A stretch of DNA of 12,555 nt, taken from Thiomonas sp. Lineage in GTDB: Bacteria; Pseudomonadota; Gammaproteobacteria; Burkholderiales; Burkholderiaceae_C. How positions within the stretch are numbered: the first letter of the stretch is position 1; every line of letters begins with the position of its first letter. Location of the stretch: contig JAQTVS010000047.1 in NCBI GenBank assembly GCA_028706735.1, forward strand, positions 1 through 12,555. Reading direction: 5' to 3'. The notes beneath the pieces are model-generated. The model had not been told where the DNA came from. It did not search any database and saw only the letters and a list, made by a program, of their open reading frames with translations. Shown here in pieces: positions 1-6,799 of this stretch. The position numbers and the translations under genes are program-made.

Positions 1-1
1 A

Positions 2-205
2 AAGGCCGGCGACCTGCCGCCGTATCTCAAGATGAAGAATTACACCTTCCCCGTGGCCTGGCTGTCGCCGCAACTGGCCAAGGTGCTGCCCAAGCCCGCC
101 GGCTTGCCGGTGACCATCGTCATCGGTCGCGACGGCAAGGTGAAGATGGCCGACTCGGGCGAGTTGCTGCCCGAAGACATTGCCGACATCGCCAAATTTC
201 TCTGA
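2..205 (+). CDS. Thioredoxin/TlpA-like redox protein, C-terminal part (5' end outside window)
   Basis: The window opens inside a reading frame whose last 67 residues are visible before a TGA at 203-205. The segment GLPVTIVIGRDGKVK has the layout of the second half of a thioredoxin-fold protein of the TlpA/ResA group: a cis-proline strand (G-L-P-V-T), then a beta hairpin with a D-G turn, then a final helix (LLPEDIADIAKFL). In this family a periplasmic or membrane-anchored protein reduces or oxidises disulfides, often of apocytochromes. The CxxC active site would lie upstream of the window and cannot be checked, so the redox role is inferred from the fold. The gene ends 12 bp before topB on the same strand, so read-through into topB is plausible, although the two functions are not obviously linked. 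Confidence 0.7.
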   Translation, partial: KAGDLPPYLKMKNYTFPVAWLSPQLAKVLPKPAGLPVTIVIGRDGKVKMADSGELLPEDIADIAKFL

Positions 206-217
206 TCGAACCGCCCC

Positions 218-2764
218 ATGAGCAAAAGCGAAGCTTTCACCAAAACCCTGGTCATCGCCGAAAAGCCCAGCGTGGCACAAGACATCGTGCGCGCACTCAC
301 CCCGCAGTCGGGCAAGTTCGACAAGCACGACGAGTATTTCGAGAGCGATCGTTATGTCGTGACCTCGGCGGTGGGCCATCTGGTCGAGATCAAGGCGCCG
401 GACGACTTCGAGGTCAAGCGCGGCAAGTGGAGTTTCGCCCACCTACCGGTGATTCCGCCGCACTTCGATCTCAACCCGATCGAAAAGACCAAGGGCCGGC
501 TCGCCGCGGTGGTGAAGCAGCTCAAGCGCAAGGATGTGACCGCGGTGATCAACGCCTGCGACGCGGGGCGCGAGGGTGAGCTGATCTTCCGCCTCATCCT
601 GCAATACGCAGAGGGAAAGAAGGCGCTGGACAAGCCGGTGCAGCGGCTGTGGCTGCAGTCGATGACGCCGCAGGCCATCCGCGACGGCTTCGAGCGCCTG
701 CGCGGCGATGCAGACATGCGCCCGCTGGCCGACGCCGCGCGCAGCCGCAGCGAGGCCGACTGGCTGGTCGGCATCAACGGCACGCGGGCGATGACCGCGT
801 TCAACTCGAAGGACGGCGGCTTTTTCCTGACGCCGGTGGGCCGGGTGCAGACGCCCACGCTGTCGATTGTGGTGACGCGCGAGGAGCAGATCCGCAAGCA
901 CATTTCCCGCGAATACTTCGAGGTGCACGCGCAGTTCGGCGCGCCCGCCGGGGGCTATGCGGGCAAGTGGTTCGATCCGGCGTTCAAGCGCGGGGAAGAT
1001 GCAGACGCGCGCGCCGACCGGCTGTGGGACAAGGCGCGCGCCGAGGCCATCGTCACTGCCTGCAATGGACAGCCCGCCACGGTGCGCGACGAGTCCAAGC
1101 CGTCCACCCAGCTCTCGCCGCTGTTGTTCGATCTCACCTCGTTGCAGCGCGAGGCCAACGGGCGCTTTGGCTTTTCCGCCAAGACCACGCTGGGCCTGGC
1201 GCAGGCGCTGTACGAAAAGCACAAGGCGCTGACCTATCCGCGAACCGACTCGCGCTATCTGCCTGAAGACTATCTCGCCGTGGCGCGGCAGACCGCGCAG
1301 GCGCTGGGCGAGGCGGGCGGCGCCGTCGCGCCGCATGCCCGCCGCGCGCTGCAGGCCGATTACATCCGCCCGAGCAAGCGCATTTTCGACAACGCCAAGG
1401 TGTCGGATCACTTCGCCATCATCCCCACGACACAGACGCCCGGTGCGCTCTCAGAAGCCGAGGCCAAGATTTACGACCTGGTGGCGCGGCGCTTTCTCGC
1501 GGTGTTCTTCCCTGCGGCGGAATCTCTGGTGACCACGCGCATCAGCACCGTGGGCGCGCATCAGTTCAAGACCGAGGGCAAGATTCTGGTCAAACCCGGC
1601 TGGCTGGAAATCTATGGCAAGGAAGAGCAGGGCGCAGATGACAACCTGCCCGCGGTGAAAGAGGGCGATGCGGTGCTGGCCGAGACCGTGGAACTCAAAG
1701 CCCTCAAGACCCGCCCGCCCGCCCGCTACTCCGAAGCCACGCTGCTGGGCGCGATGGAAAATGCCGGCAAGATGGTGGAGGACGAGGAACTGGCCGAGGC
1801 CATGTCGGGCAAAGGCCTGGGCACGCCGGCCACCCGCGCCGCCACCATCGAAGGCTTGCTGGCCGAGGCGTATATGGTGCGCGAAGGCCGCGAGCTGATT
1901 CCCACGGCCAAGGCTTTCCAGCTCATGACTCTGCTGCGCGGCTTGCAGGTGGAAGAGCTGACCAAGCCCGAACTCACCGGCGGTTGGGAGCACAAGCTGG
2001 CGCAGATGGAGCGCGGACAACTCTCGCGCGAGGCCTTCATGCGCGACATTGCCGGCATGACCGAAACCATCGTGCGCCGCGCCAAGGAATTCGACCGCGA
2101 CACCGTGCCCGGCGACTACGCCACGCTGCAGACGCCCTGCCCGCATTGCGGCGGCGTGGTGAAGGAGAACTACCACCGCTTCGCCTGCACGCAGTGCGAT
2201 TTTTCCATCGGCAAACATCCGGGTGGACGCAGCTTCGAGCTGGCCGAAGTGGAGCAACTGCTGCGCGACAAGCACCTCGGGCCGCTCACCGGCTTTCGCA
2301 GCAAGATGGGCCGCCCCTTCTCCGCCGAACTCAAGCTGGCGCAGGAAGACGGCAAAGGCCAGTGGAAGCTCGAATTCGACTTCGGCGACAGCGCCCTGGG
2401 CGGCGAGGGGGGCGAGGCGCCAGACTTCAGCGCGCAACAATCGCTGGGCGCCTGTCCCAAATGCGGCAGCGCGGTGTATGAGGCGGGCAGCAGCTATGTG
2501 TGCGAAAAGAGCGTGGGCCCTGCGCCGAGCTGCGATTTCCGTAGCGGCAAGATCATCCTGCAGCAGCCCATCGAGGCCGAGCAGATGCGCAAGCTGCTGG
2601 AGGTCGGGCGCACCGATCTGCTCGACGGCTTCGTTTCGGCGCGCACCAAGCGCAAGTTCAAGGCGTTTCTGGTGAAACAAACGGGTGGCAAAATCGGCTT
2701 CGAGTTCGAGCCGCGCCCGGCCAAGGCGCCGGCGAAAAAAGCGGCCGCGAAAAAGGCCTCCTGA
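218..2764 (+). CDS. topB: DNA topoisomerase III (type IA), long form with C-terminal zinc fingers
   Basis: A type IA topoisomerase of 848 residues, which cuts and passes single DNA strands and decatenates replication and recombination intermediates in the cytoplasm. The N-terminal TOPRIM domain begins with LVIAEKPSVAQD (Glu15) and contains CDAGREGELIF at about 114-124, the acidic metal-binding motif in its D-x-G-x-E form. The catalytic tyrosine is Tyr340 in LTYPRTDSRYL, followed by the conserved Arg342. GKGLGTPATRA near residue 530 is another family signature. The C-terminal part carries a four-cysteine zinc finger starting CPHC at 641, a second starting CPKC at 746, and a topoisomerase C-terminal repeat after each. 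The tail is rich in Lys and Ala. This makes it nearly 200 residues longer than E. coli TopB. The ATG at 218 is used because the TOPRIM strand starts about 10 residues later; no clear Shine-Dalgarno is seen. Confidence 0.96.
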   Translation: MSKSEAFTKTLVIAEKPSVAQDIVRALTPQSGKFDKHDEYFESDRYVVTSAVGHLVEIKAPDDFEVKRGKWSFAHLPVIPPHFDLNPIEKTKGRLAAVVKQLKRKDVTAVINACDAGREGELIFRLILQYAEGKKALDKPVQRLWLQSMTPQAIRDGFERLRGDADMRPLADAARSRSEADWLVGINGTRAMTAFNSKDGGFFLTPVGRVQTPTLSIVVTREEQIRKHISREYFEVHAQFGAPAGGYAGKWFDPAFKRGEDADARADRLWDKARAEAIVTACNGQPATVRDESKPSTQLSPLLFDLTSLQREANGRFGFSAKTTLGLAQALYEKHKALTYPRTDSRYLPEDYLAVARQTAQALGEAGGAVAPHARRALQADYIRPSKRIFDNAKVSDHFAIIPTTQTPGALSEAEAKIYDLVARRFLAVFFPAAESLVTTRISTVGAHQFKTEGKILVKPGWLEIYGKEEQGADDNLPAVKEGDAVLAETVELKALKTRPPARYSEATLLGAMENAGKMVEDEELAEAMSGKGLGTPATRAATIEGLLAEAYMVREGRELIPTAKAFQLMTLLRGLQVEELTKPELTGGWEHKLAQMERGQLSREAFMRDIAGMTETIVRRAKEFDRDTVPGDYATLQTPCPHCGGVVKENYHRFACTQCDFSIGKHPGGRSFELAEVEQLLRDKHLGPLTGFRSKMGRPFSAELKLAQEDGKGQWKLEFDFGDSALGGEGGEAPDFSAQQSLGACPKCGSAVYEAGSSYVCEKSVGPAPSCDFRSGKIILQQPIEAEQMRKLLEVGRTDLLDGFVSARTKRKFKAFLVKQTGGKIGFEFEPRPAKAPAKKAAAKKAS

Positions 2765-3034
2765 ATTCAACCCAGATTGTCCATGCGCAGGGGCGTCGCC
2801 CCTCCACGGGCGCTGGGGGCTGATTTTGCATAGCCATCGGAGATGGACCTTCCCGAGGGCATGAAGGACTTTGGCGCACCCGGCGGCCTGGTGGAAATGC
2901 GCATGGAGGCGCATTCGCGCTGGATCGCGGCCAGTTGCGGCAGCACCGCGCCTTGACCCCTCGAACGCGATGGCCGCAAAGCTGTCATGCTGGCGCGGCA
3001 GGATGCGCTTGATCCCTTTCCCTCCCTTCACAAA
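2765..3034. other. Intergenic region topB-ugpQ with two hairpins
   Basis: This is 270 bp without a convincing gene. A short hairpin lies at 2789-2803 (AGGGGC, 3-nt loop, GCCCCT), 25 bp after the topB stop. It could slow or stop transcription but has no T-run. A second inverted repeat is AATGCGC (2896-2902), 6-nt loop, GCGCATT (2909-2915). The only plus-strand ORF with coding-like codons is a 37-residue frame at 2843-2956, listed separately. No clear sigma-70 promoter for ugpQ was found. Confidence 0.4.
2843..2956 (+). CDS. Doubtful 37-residue ORF, possible microprotein or gene remnant
   Basis: The frame starts at ATG 2843, with an in-frame TAG three codons before it, and ends with TGA at 2954-2956. 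The predicted peptide has a balanced composition (MDLPEGMKDFGAPGG, then a Met/Glu/Arg-rich stretch ending CGSTAP) and mostly G or C third positions like the real genes nearby. Against it, the only GGAG directly abuts the ATG, which is too close for normal initiation. I recognise no family. It could equally be the decayed 3' end of a lost gene, or chance in GC-rich DNA. Confidence 0.15.
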   Translation: MDLPEGMKDFGAPGGLVEMRMEAHSRWIAASCGSTAP

Positions 3035-3796
3035 ATGACCAAGACCGACGCTTCGTTTGACACCCGCTGGTTCGCTCACCGCGGCGGGGGCGATGCCGCG
3101 CCCGAGAACACCCTGGCGGCATTTGAAGTCGGCTTCAAGGCCGGTTTTCGCGCGTTTGAATGCGATGTGAAGCGCAGTGCCGACGGCGTGCTCTGGCTGC
3201 TGCACGACGACACGCTGGACCGCACCACCGACGCCCGCGGCCCGGCTGCGCCCTGGCGCTGGGAAAACCTGCAACTGGCGGATGCCGGAAGCTGGCACAG
3301 CGCGGCCTTCAAGGGCGAGCCTCCGGCCTCGCTCGATCAGGTGCTGGATTTTGCCGCGCGGCATGCGGTCTGGCTGAATCTGGAGATCAAATCAAACCCC
3401 GGCGAGGATGCGGTGACCGGCGAGGCCGTGGCGCGGCGTGCGGTGCAATGGGCCGCAGCGCATCCAGCCGCGCCCGCGCCGCTGCTCTCATCGTTTTCGC
3501 TGGTGGCGCTGCAAGCTGCGCGTGACGCGCTCGACGCCTTGAACGCTGCATTGCCTCTGGCTTTTCTGGCCGAGGACTACAGTGCGTCCGCGCTGGCGCA
3601 GGCCGTGGCGCTGCGCGCCGAGGGGCTGCACACTGACTGGCAGCAGGTCACGCCCGAGGCCGTTGCCGCAGTGCATGCTGCGGGTCTGACATTGCGCGCC
3701 TACACCGTCAATCAGCGTGAAGTAGCGCAGCGCCTGCTGGCGATGGGCCTCGACGGGCTGTTCACCGACCGGATGGATCTGCCGCGCGGCGCCTGA
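3035..3796 (+). CDS. ugpQ: Glycerophosphodiester phosphodiesterase (UgpQ-type)
   Basis: A 253-residue cytosolic GDPD-family enzyme that hydrolyses glycerophosphodiesters from phospholipid turnover to sn-glycerol-3-phosphate plus an alcohol. No signal peptide is seen, which fits UgpQ rather than the periplasmic GlpQ. The TIM-barrel signatures are in order: FAHRGGG with catalytic His15 and Arg16, PENT at 23-26, ECDVKRSADG with metal ligands Glu42 and Asp44, LLHDDTLDRTT with catalytic His57, LEIK with Glu117 and Lys119, and a closing FTDRMD. I chose the ATG at 3035 because it leaves the usual short lead before the HRG motif. An upstream in-frame ATG at 2987 would add 16 residues not expected for the family. 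Neither start has a good ribosome site. The gene converges on mtnN with a 9-bp gap. The length is close to E. coli UgpQ (247). Confidence 0.93.
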   Translation: MTKTDASFDTRWFAHRGGGDAAPENTLAAFEVGFKAGFRAFECDVKRSADGVLWLLHDDTLDRTTDARGPAAPWRWENLQLADAGSWHSAAFKGEPPASLDQVLDFAARHAVWLNLEIKSNPGEDAVTGEAVARRAVQWAAAHPAAPAPLLSSFSLVALQAARDALDALNAALPLAFLAEDYSASALAQAVALRAEGLHTDWQQVTPEAVAAVHAAGLTLRAYTVNQREVAQRLLAMGLDGLFTDRMDLPRGA

Positions 3797-3810
3797 TCGC
3801 GTCGATCAGG
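3792..3810. terminator. Perfect palindrome holding both stop codons of ugpQ and mtnN
   Basis: CCTGATCG (3792-3799), loop CGT, CGATCAGG (3803-3810): an 8-bp perfect stem with a 3-nt loop. The TGA of ugpQ (3794-3796) sits in the left arm. The TGA of mtnN (complement of 3806-3808) sits at the mirrored place in the right arm. The same hairpin would form in either transcript, so a bidirectional terminator or 3'-end stabiliser is likely. No T-run follows on either strand, so it is not a textbook intrinsic terminator. Confidence 0.5.
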
Positions 3811-4570
3811 ACTTGGGCATCAGCAAAGCCTGCAGCAGCGCGAGGCTGTAGACGCTGGCGACGCTGTGGATGAAACGGCCGAAGTCGATGTGCGCGGTGT
3901 CGTCGGCGCGGTCGGAGATGGTGCGTGCCAGCGCGAAGGGCGTGCCGTAGTCGTGGCAGACCTGGGCCACTGCGGCGCCCTCCATTTCCACCGCGAGCGC
4001 GTCGGGCAAGCACAGGCGCAGCGCGTCGCTGGCGGTGCGGGTGGAAATGAACTGGTCGCCGCTGACAATCAGGCCGCGATGCACGCGCGGCGCGTGCAGG
4101 CCAAAAGACTGTTGCGTGGCGGCGTCTATCAGCGGCGGGCATCCGGCGCCGAAGACGGTGAGCGCGGCGCTATGCAGCGCATGGGTGCGTGCGGCATCGG
4201 CGGCGAATCGGCTCTTGCCCGTGTCCGGCACTTCGTATTGCGGGTAAAGCGGGCGGGCGTCGAGATCGTGCTGCAGCAGGCTGTCGGCAATCACCAGGTC
4301 GCCCACCGCCACGCCGTCTCCCAAGCCGCCAGCGACGCCGGTGAACAGCAGCGCATCGCAGCCGAATTCGACAATCAGGCTGGTGGTCGTGGCGGCCGCC
4401 GCCACCTTGCCGATGCCGCACAGCACCAGCACGACGTCGCTGCCCCACAGCGTGCCCAGGGTGTAATCGCGGCTGCCGTGGCGCACGCAGCGCGGCTGCC
4501 GCAAATTCTCCAGCAAACCCTGCTGCTCCTGCGCGATGGCGCTGACGATGCCCAAACAGGCCGCACTCAT
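3806..4570 (-). CDS. mtnN: 5'-methylthioadenosine/S-adenosylhomocysteine nucleosidase
   Basis: A 254-residue cytosolic enzyme of the purine nucleoside phosphorylase fold (PNP_UDP_1). It removes adenine from 5'-methylthioadenosine and S-adenosylhomocysteine, feeding methionine salvage, methyl-cycle clean-up and possibly autoinducer-2 formation. Visible family features are LGIVSAIAQE, whose Glu15 aligns with the E. coli catalytic base Glu12; CGIGKVAAA at 51-59; FTGVAGGLGDGVAVGDLVIAD at 76-96, the dimer and phosphate-site analogue; VSGDQF at 169-174; AVEMEGAA with ribose-binding Met196 and Glu197; and TISDRADD, whose Asp220 is the expected catalytic acid. The segment 97-160 is longer than in E. 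coli Pfs (232 residues), so a related futalosine or hopanoid-pathway nucleosidase cannot be fully excluded. The start at 4570 has only a weak ribosome site. The gene is convergent with ugpQ and divergent from the DUF3149-like gene. Confidence 0.88.
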   Translation of the reverse strand: MSAACLGIVSAIAQEQQGLLENLRQPRCVRHGSRDYTLGTLWGSDVVLVLCGIGKVAAAATTTSLIVEFGCDALLFTGVAGGLGDGVAVGDLVIADSLLQHDLDARPLYPQYEVPDTGKSRFAADAARTHALHSAALTVFGAGCPPLIDAATQQSFGLHAPRVHRGLIVSGDQFISTRTASDALRLCLPDALAVEMEGAAVAQVCHDYGTPFALARTISDRADDTAHIDFGRFIHSVASVYSLALLQALLMPKS

Positions 4571-4672
4571 CGCTTGCGCCCGATGCGGCTTAGCCGGGTC
4601 AGGCCGAGCGCTGTTTGTTCTGTGTCAAACCGTAAACTGTGTGCGGATTTATTCTCGCGCATCATCAACAAC

Positions 4673-4680
4673 AGGGAGGA
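4673..4680 (+). promoter_or_regulatory. Strong ribosome binding site of the DUF3149-like gene
   Basis: AGGGAGGA ends 7 nt before ATG 4688. This is the best Shine-Dalgarno sequence in the window. It fixes the start of the small protein and rules out the far-upstream ATG at 3866 of the same open frame. Confidence 0.85.
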
Positions 4681-4687
4681 AGACATC

Positions 4688-4882
4688 ATGGGATCTGCTT
4701 GGCAAGGATTGCTTGGCACGGATTATGGTCTGTTCAGCTTGATTGGCAGCATTTTCATGCTGGGCATCGGCGTATTTTTCATCTGGTTTTTCAGCCGGAA
4801 AATTCAGCAAAGCACCGATGAACATGCGCGTGAACTGCGCGAAGGCGGCAACAAGCCGCCCGTCAACAACGGCCACGGCTAA
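4688..4882 (+). CDS. DUF3149-like small single-span membrane protein
   Basis: A 64-residue protein with a short N-terminal amphipathic part (WQGLLGTDYGLFSL), one hydrophobic span at about 17-38 (IGSIFMLGIGVFFIWFF), a basic stop (SRK) and a hydrophilic tail ending PPVNNGHG. The W-x-x-L-x-x-T-D-x-G-L-x-S-L opening and the position of the span match my memory of DUF3149 proteins, which are short and of unknown function in beta- and gammaproteobacteria. It is expected in the inner membrane with a cytoplasmic C-terminal tail. The start is set by an excellent Shine-Dalgarno at 4673-4680. The same frame is open leftward to 3866, but that part lies antisense to mtnN and is not coding. The gene is divergent from mtnN and followed by a GC hairpin at 4906-4921. 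No regulator or partner is evident. Confidence 0.8.
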   Translation: MGSAWQGLLGTDYGLFSLIGSIFMLGIGVFFIWFFSRKIQQSTDEHARELREGGNKPPVNNGHG

Positions 4883-4905
4883 GGGCGCCGGGTTTCGGAC
4901 AACGC

Positions 4906-4921
4906 GGCCGCCTCGGCGGCC
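4906..4921 (+). terminator. GC-rich hairpin after the DUF3149-like gene
   Basis: GGCCGCC (4906-4912), TC, GGCGGCC (4915-4921) is a perfect inverted repeat, able to form about 6 bp with a 4-nt loop, 23 bp after the stop codon. It is followed by CCTTCGG repeats and not by a T-run, so its strength as a terminator is uncertain. Confidence 0.4.
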
Positions 4922-4957
4922 CCTTCGGTTGCTCCTTCGGTTGCCCCTTCGGCAGCC
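4922..4957. repeat. Three tandem 12-bp repeats (CCTTCGGTTGCC type)
   Basis: Units are CCTTCGGTTGCT (4922-4933), CCTTCGGTTGCC (4934-4945) and CCTTCGGCAGCC (4946-4957). The second differs from the first at one base and the third differs from the second at two. The unit is a multiple of three. In the frame of the preceding DUF3149-like gene it would read PSVA-PSVA-PSAA, but it lies beyond that gene's TAA stop. Confidence 0.85.
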
Positions 4958-5066
4958 TCATCACCCCGGGCCAACCCTGGGCGCTTCATCCGCGGGTTGA
5001 CGTATGCTTTCACGGTTACAAAAAGTCTTGTTCATTTCACAACACAACAAATCAACGGAGATCGCC
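4958..5066 (+). promoter_or_regulatory. Leader region of the TRAP transporter genes
   Basis: This segment should hold the dctP promoter. TTGACG at 4997-5002 is a good -35 match, but the best -10-like hexamers after it (TTACAA or TACAAA at 5016-5022) give a spacing of only 13-14 bp, so a standard sigma-70 promoter is doubtful. No -24/-12 sigma-54 element was seen. An A/T-rich tract with CTTGTT and AACAAA halves (5027-5052) might be a regulator site. The ribosome site GGAGAT at 5057-5062 lies 4 nt before ATG 5067 and decides the dctP start over the ATG at 5004. Confidence 0.35.
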
Positions 5067-6083
5067 ATGCAGCGTCGTCAAGCAGTCATTGGTCTGGGGT
5101 TGGCCGCAGCCGGTTTGGGTCTGAGCACCCTGGTGCGGGCGCAGCAGCCCATCGTCATCAAGTTCAGCCACGTTGTGGCGCCCAACACCCCCAAGGGGCA
5201 GGCCGCGGGATACTTCAAAAAACTGGCGGAAGAGCGCACCAAGGGCCGGGTGAAGGTGGAGGTCTATCCCAACAGCCAGCTCTACAAGGACAAGGAAGAG
5301 ATGGAGGCGCTGCAGCTCGGAGCGGTGCAGATGCTCGCGCCTTCGCTGGCCAAGTTCGGGCCACTGGGGTTCAAGGAATTTGAACTGTTCGACCTGCCCT
5401 ATATCTTTGACAACTACACCGAGCTGCACAAAATCACCCAGGGCCCGATCGGGCAGGGCTTGCTGAACAAGCTCGAATCCAAAGGCATCCTCGGCCTGGC
5501 TTACTGGGACAACGGCTTCAAGGATATGAGCGCCAACAAGCCGCTGCGCAATCCGTCGGAGGCCAAGGGCCTGAAAATGCGCATCCAGTCGAGCAAGATT
5601 CTCGACTTGGAAATGCGGGCCATCGGCGCCATTCCGCAGGTGCTGGCGTTCTCCGAGGTCTATCAGGCGCTGCAAACCGGGGTGGTGGACGGCACCGAGA
5701 ACCCGCCCTCCAACTTCTACACCCAAAAATTCTTCGAGGTGCAGAAGGCCATGACGCAGACCCAGCACGGTTATCTGGGTTACGCGGTCATCGTCAACCA
5801 GAAGTTCTGGGACGGCTTGCCTGCCGACATCCGCAAGACCCTCGATCAGGCCATGGTCGAAGCCACCGAGTTCGCCAACAAGGTGGCCAAGAAGGACAAC
5901 GACGACGCCACGGAAGCGGTGCGCAAGTCGGGCAAGTGCGAGGTCATCGCGCTCACTCCCGCCGAGCGTCTGGCCTGGAAGAAGGCCATGGCGCCGGTTT
6001 ACAAGCAGGCCGAGTCGCGCGTGCCCAAGGCGCTGATGAGCGAGGTGTTCAAGGCGACCGGCTTCGATCCCGCCAAGCTCTGA
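5067..6083 (+). CDS. dctP: TRAP transporter solute-binding protein, DctP family
   Basis: A 338-residue periplasmic binding protein that captures an organic acid and delivers it to the DctQM permease. The N-terminus MQRRQAVIGLGLAAAG is a signal peptide with an Arg pair that could use Sec or Tat; cleavage is likely after Ala25 (LVRA|QQ). The mature part shows IKFSHVVAPNTPKG, then YWDNGFKDMSA, then GLKMRIQ with Arg172, the conserved arginine that pairs with the ligand carboxylate in DctP proteins. VVDGTENPPSNFY carries Asn212, a common ligand-site residue, and YAVIVNQKFWDGLP follows. These fit the C4-dicarboxylate type, but the actual substrate cannot be read from sequence. I start at 5067 because a GGAGAT ribosome site and the signal peptide follow directly; an ATG at 5004 would put 21 odd residues before it. 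An intrinsic terminator follows. Confidence 0.94.
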   Translation: MQRRQAVIGLGLAAAGLGLSTLVRAQQPIVIKFSHVVAPNTPKGQAAGYFKKLAEERTKGRVKVEVYPNSQLYKDKEEMEALQLGAVQMLAPSLAKFGPLGFKEFELFDLPYIFDNYTELHKITQGPIGQGLLNKLESKGILGLAYWDNGFKDMSANKPLRNPSEAKGLKMRIQSSKILDLEMRAIGAIPQVLAFSEVYQALQTGVVDGTENPPSNFYTQKFFEVQKAMTQTQHGYLGYAVIVNQKFWDGLPADIRKTLDQAMVEATEFANKVAKKDNDDATEAVRKSGKCEVIALTPAERLAWKKAMAPVYKQAESRVPKALMSEVFKATGFDPAKL

Positions 6084-6104
6084 GCCGTTCAGAATCGTTG
6101 TGCG

Positions 6105-6134
6105 AAGCCCGTGCCCATCCGGCATGGGCTTTTG
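6105..6134 (+). terminator. Intrinsic terminator between dctP and dctQ
   Basis: An 11-bp stem (6105-6115 with 6121-6131, one G-U pair, loop CATCC) followed by TTTT ending at 6133. It lies 21 bp after the dctP stop. Partial termination here would make more binding protein than permease, as expected for TRAP systems. Confidence 0.8.
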
Positions 6135-6175
6135 TCATTCTGCGCCCGTCAACCCATTCCTGATCGGACCCTCCC

Positions 6176-6799
6176 ATGTCTGTCCTCGCCCTGTTCAACC
6201 GTGCGCTCGACCGGTTGGAAGAGACGCTGATCGCCATTCTGATGGCGGCGGCGACCTTGCTCATTTTTATCGCCGTTGTGCATCGCTATATGGCGGGCTT
6301 CGCCATTCCCGGTCTGCAGGACTGGCTGTTGTCGCTCAACTTCAGCTGGGCGCAGGAGCTCTGCATCTATATGTTCGTGTGGATGGCCAAGTTCGGTGCG
6401 GCGTATGGCGTGCGCACCGGCATCCATGTGGGCGTGGACGTGATGGTCAACCGCCTTGCGCCGGCAAAGCAAAAGCCCGTCATTCTGTTCGGCCTGCTGG
6501 CCGGGGCGCTGTTCACCGGCACGGTTGCGGTCATGGGGGCGAACTTTGTCTGGCATGTCGGCCACACCGACCAGACCTCGCCCGATCTTGAATTGCCCAT
6601 GTGGTGGGTGTACATGGCGATTCCGCTGGGATCCTCGTTGATGTGCTACCGCTTTTTGCAGGTTGCCTGGCGCTTCAACCGCGACGGGGAATTGCCGCAT
6701 CACGATCCGGGAGCGGTGGAAGGGCTGGATGAGGCGATGGAGGTTGCGCCCGGCGCGGACAACATTCATCCGGCGCCGCAGATGGGAGGTGCGAAATGA
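6176..6799 (+). CDS. dctQ: TRAP transporter small permease, DctQ family
   Basis: A 207-residue inner-membrane protein that supports the large permease. It shows four hydrophobic spans at about 18-38, 58-77, 100-122 and 143-163. The family signature is a W-A-Q-E-L-C-I-Y-M-F-V-W stretch (58-69) followed by KFGAAYGVRTGIHVGVDVM. The loop between the third and fourth spans carries TDQTSPDLELPMWWVY, typical of the DctQ C-terminal half. The C-terminal 40 residues are hydrophilic. The start at 6176 has only a weak ribosome site, and translation may depend on dctP transcript level. The stop overlaps the dctM start in ATGA (6796-6799), so the two permease subunits are translationally coupled. Confidence 0.92.
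   Translation: MSVLALFNRALDRLEETLIAILMAAATLLIFIAVVHRYMAGFAIPGLQDWLLSLNFSWAQELCIYMFVWMAKFGAAYGVRTGIHVGVDVMVNRLAPAKQKPVILFGLLAGALFTGTVAVMGANFVWHVGHTDQTSPDLELPMWWVYMAIPLGSSLMCYRFLQVAWRFNRDGELPHHDPGAVEGLDEAMEVAPGADNIHPAPQMGGAK

Noticed and set aside
1451..3364. 637-codon minus-strand open frame across topB and ugpQ
   Set aside because: It is a shadow of two well-supported plus-strand genes. The His/Ala/Arg-rich translation shows no family motif and spans an intergenic region.
3866..4687. 5' part of a 338-codon plus-strand frame
   Set aside because: It lies antisense to mtnN, whose catalytic motifs are intact. Only the last 64 codons (from 4688) are a real gene.
4922..4957. Three 12-bp repeats as a CRISPR or iteron array
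   Set aside because: The units are directly adjacent without spacers, too short and too few, and there are no cas or replication genes nearby.
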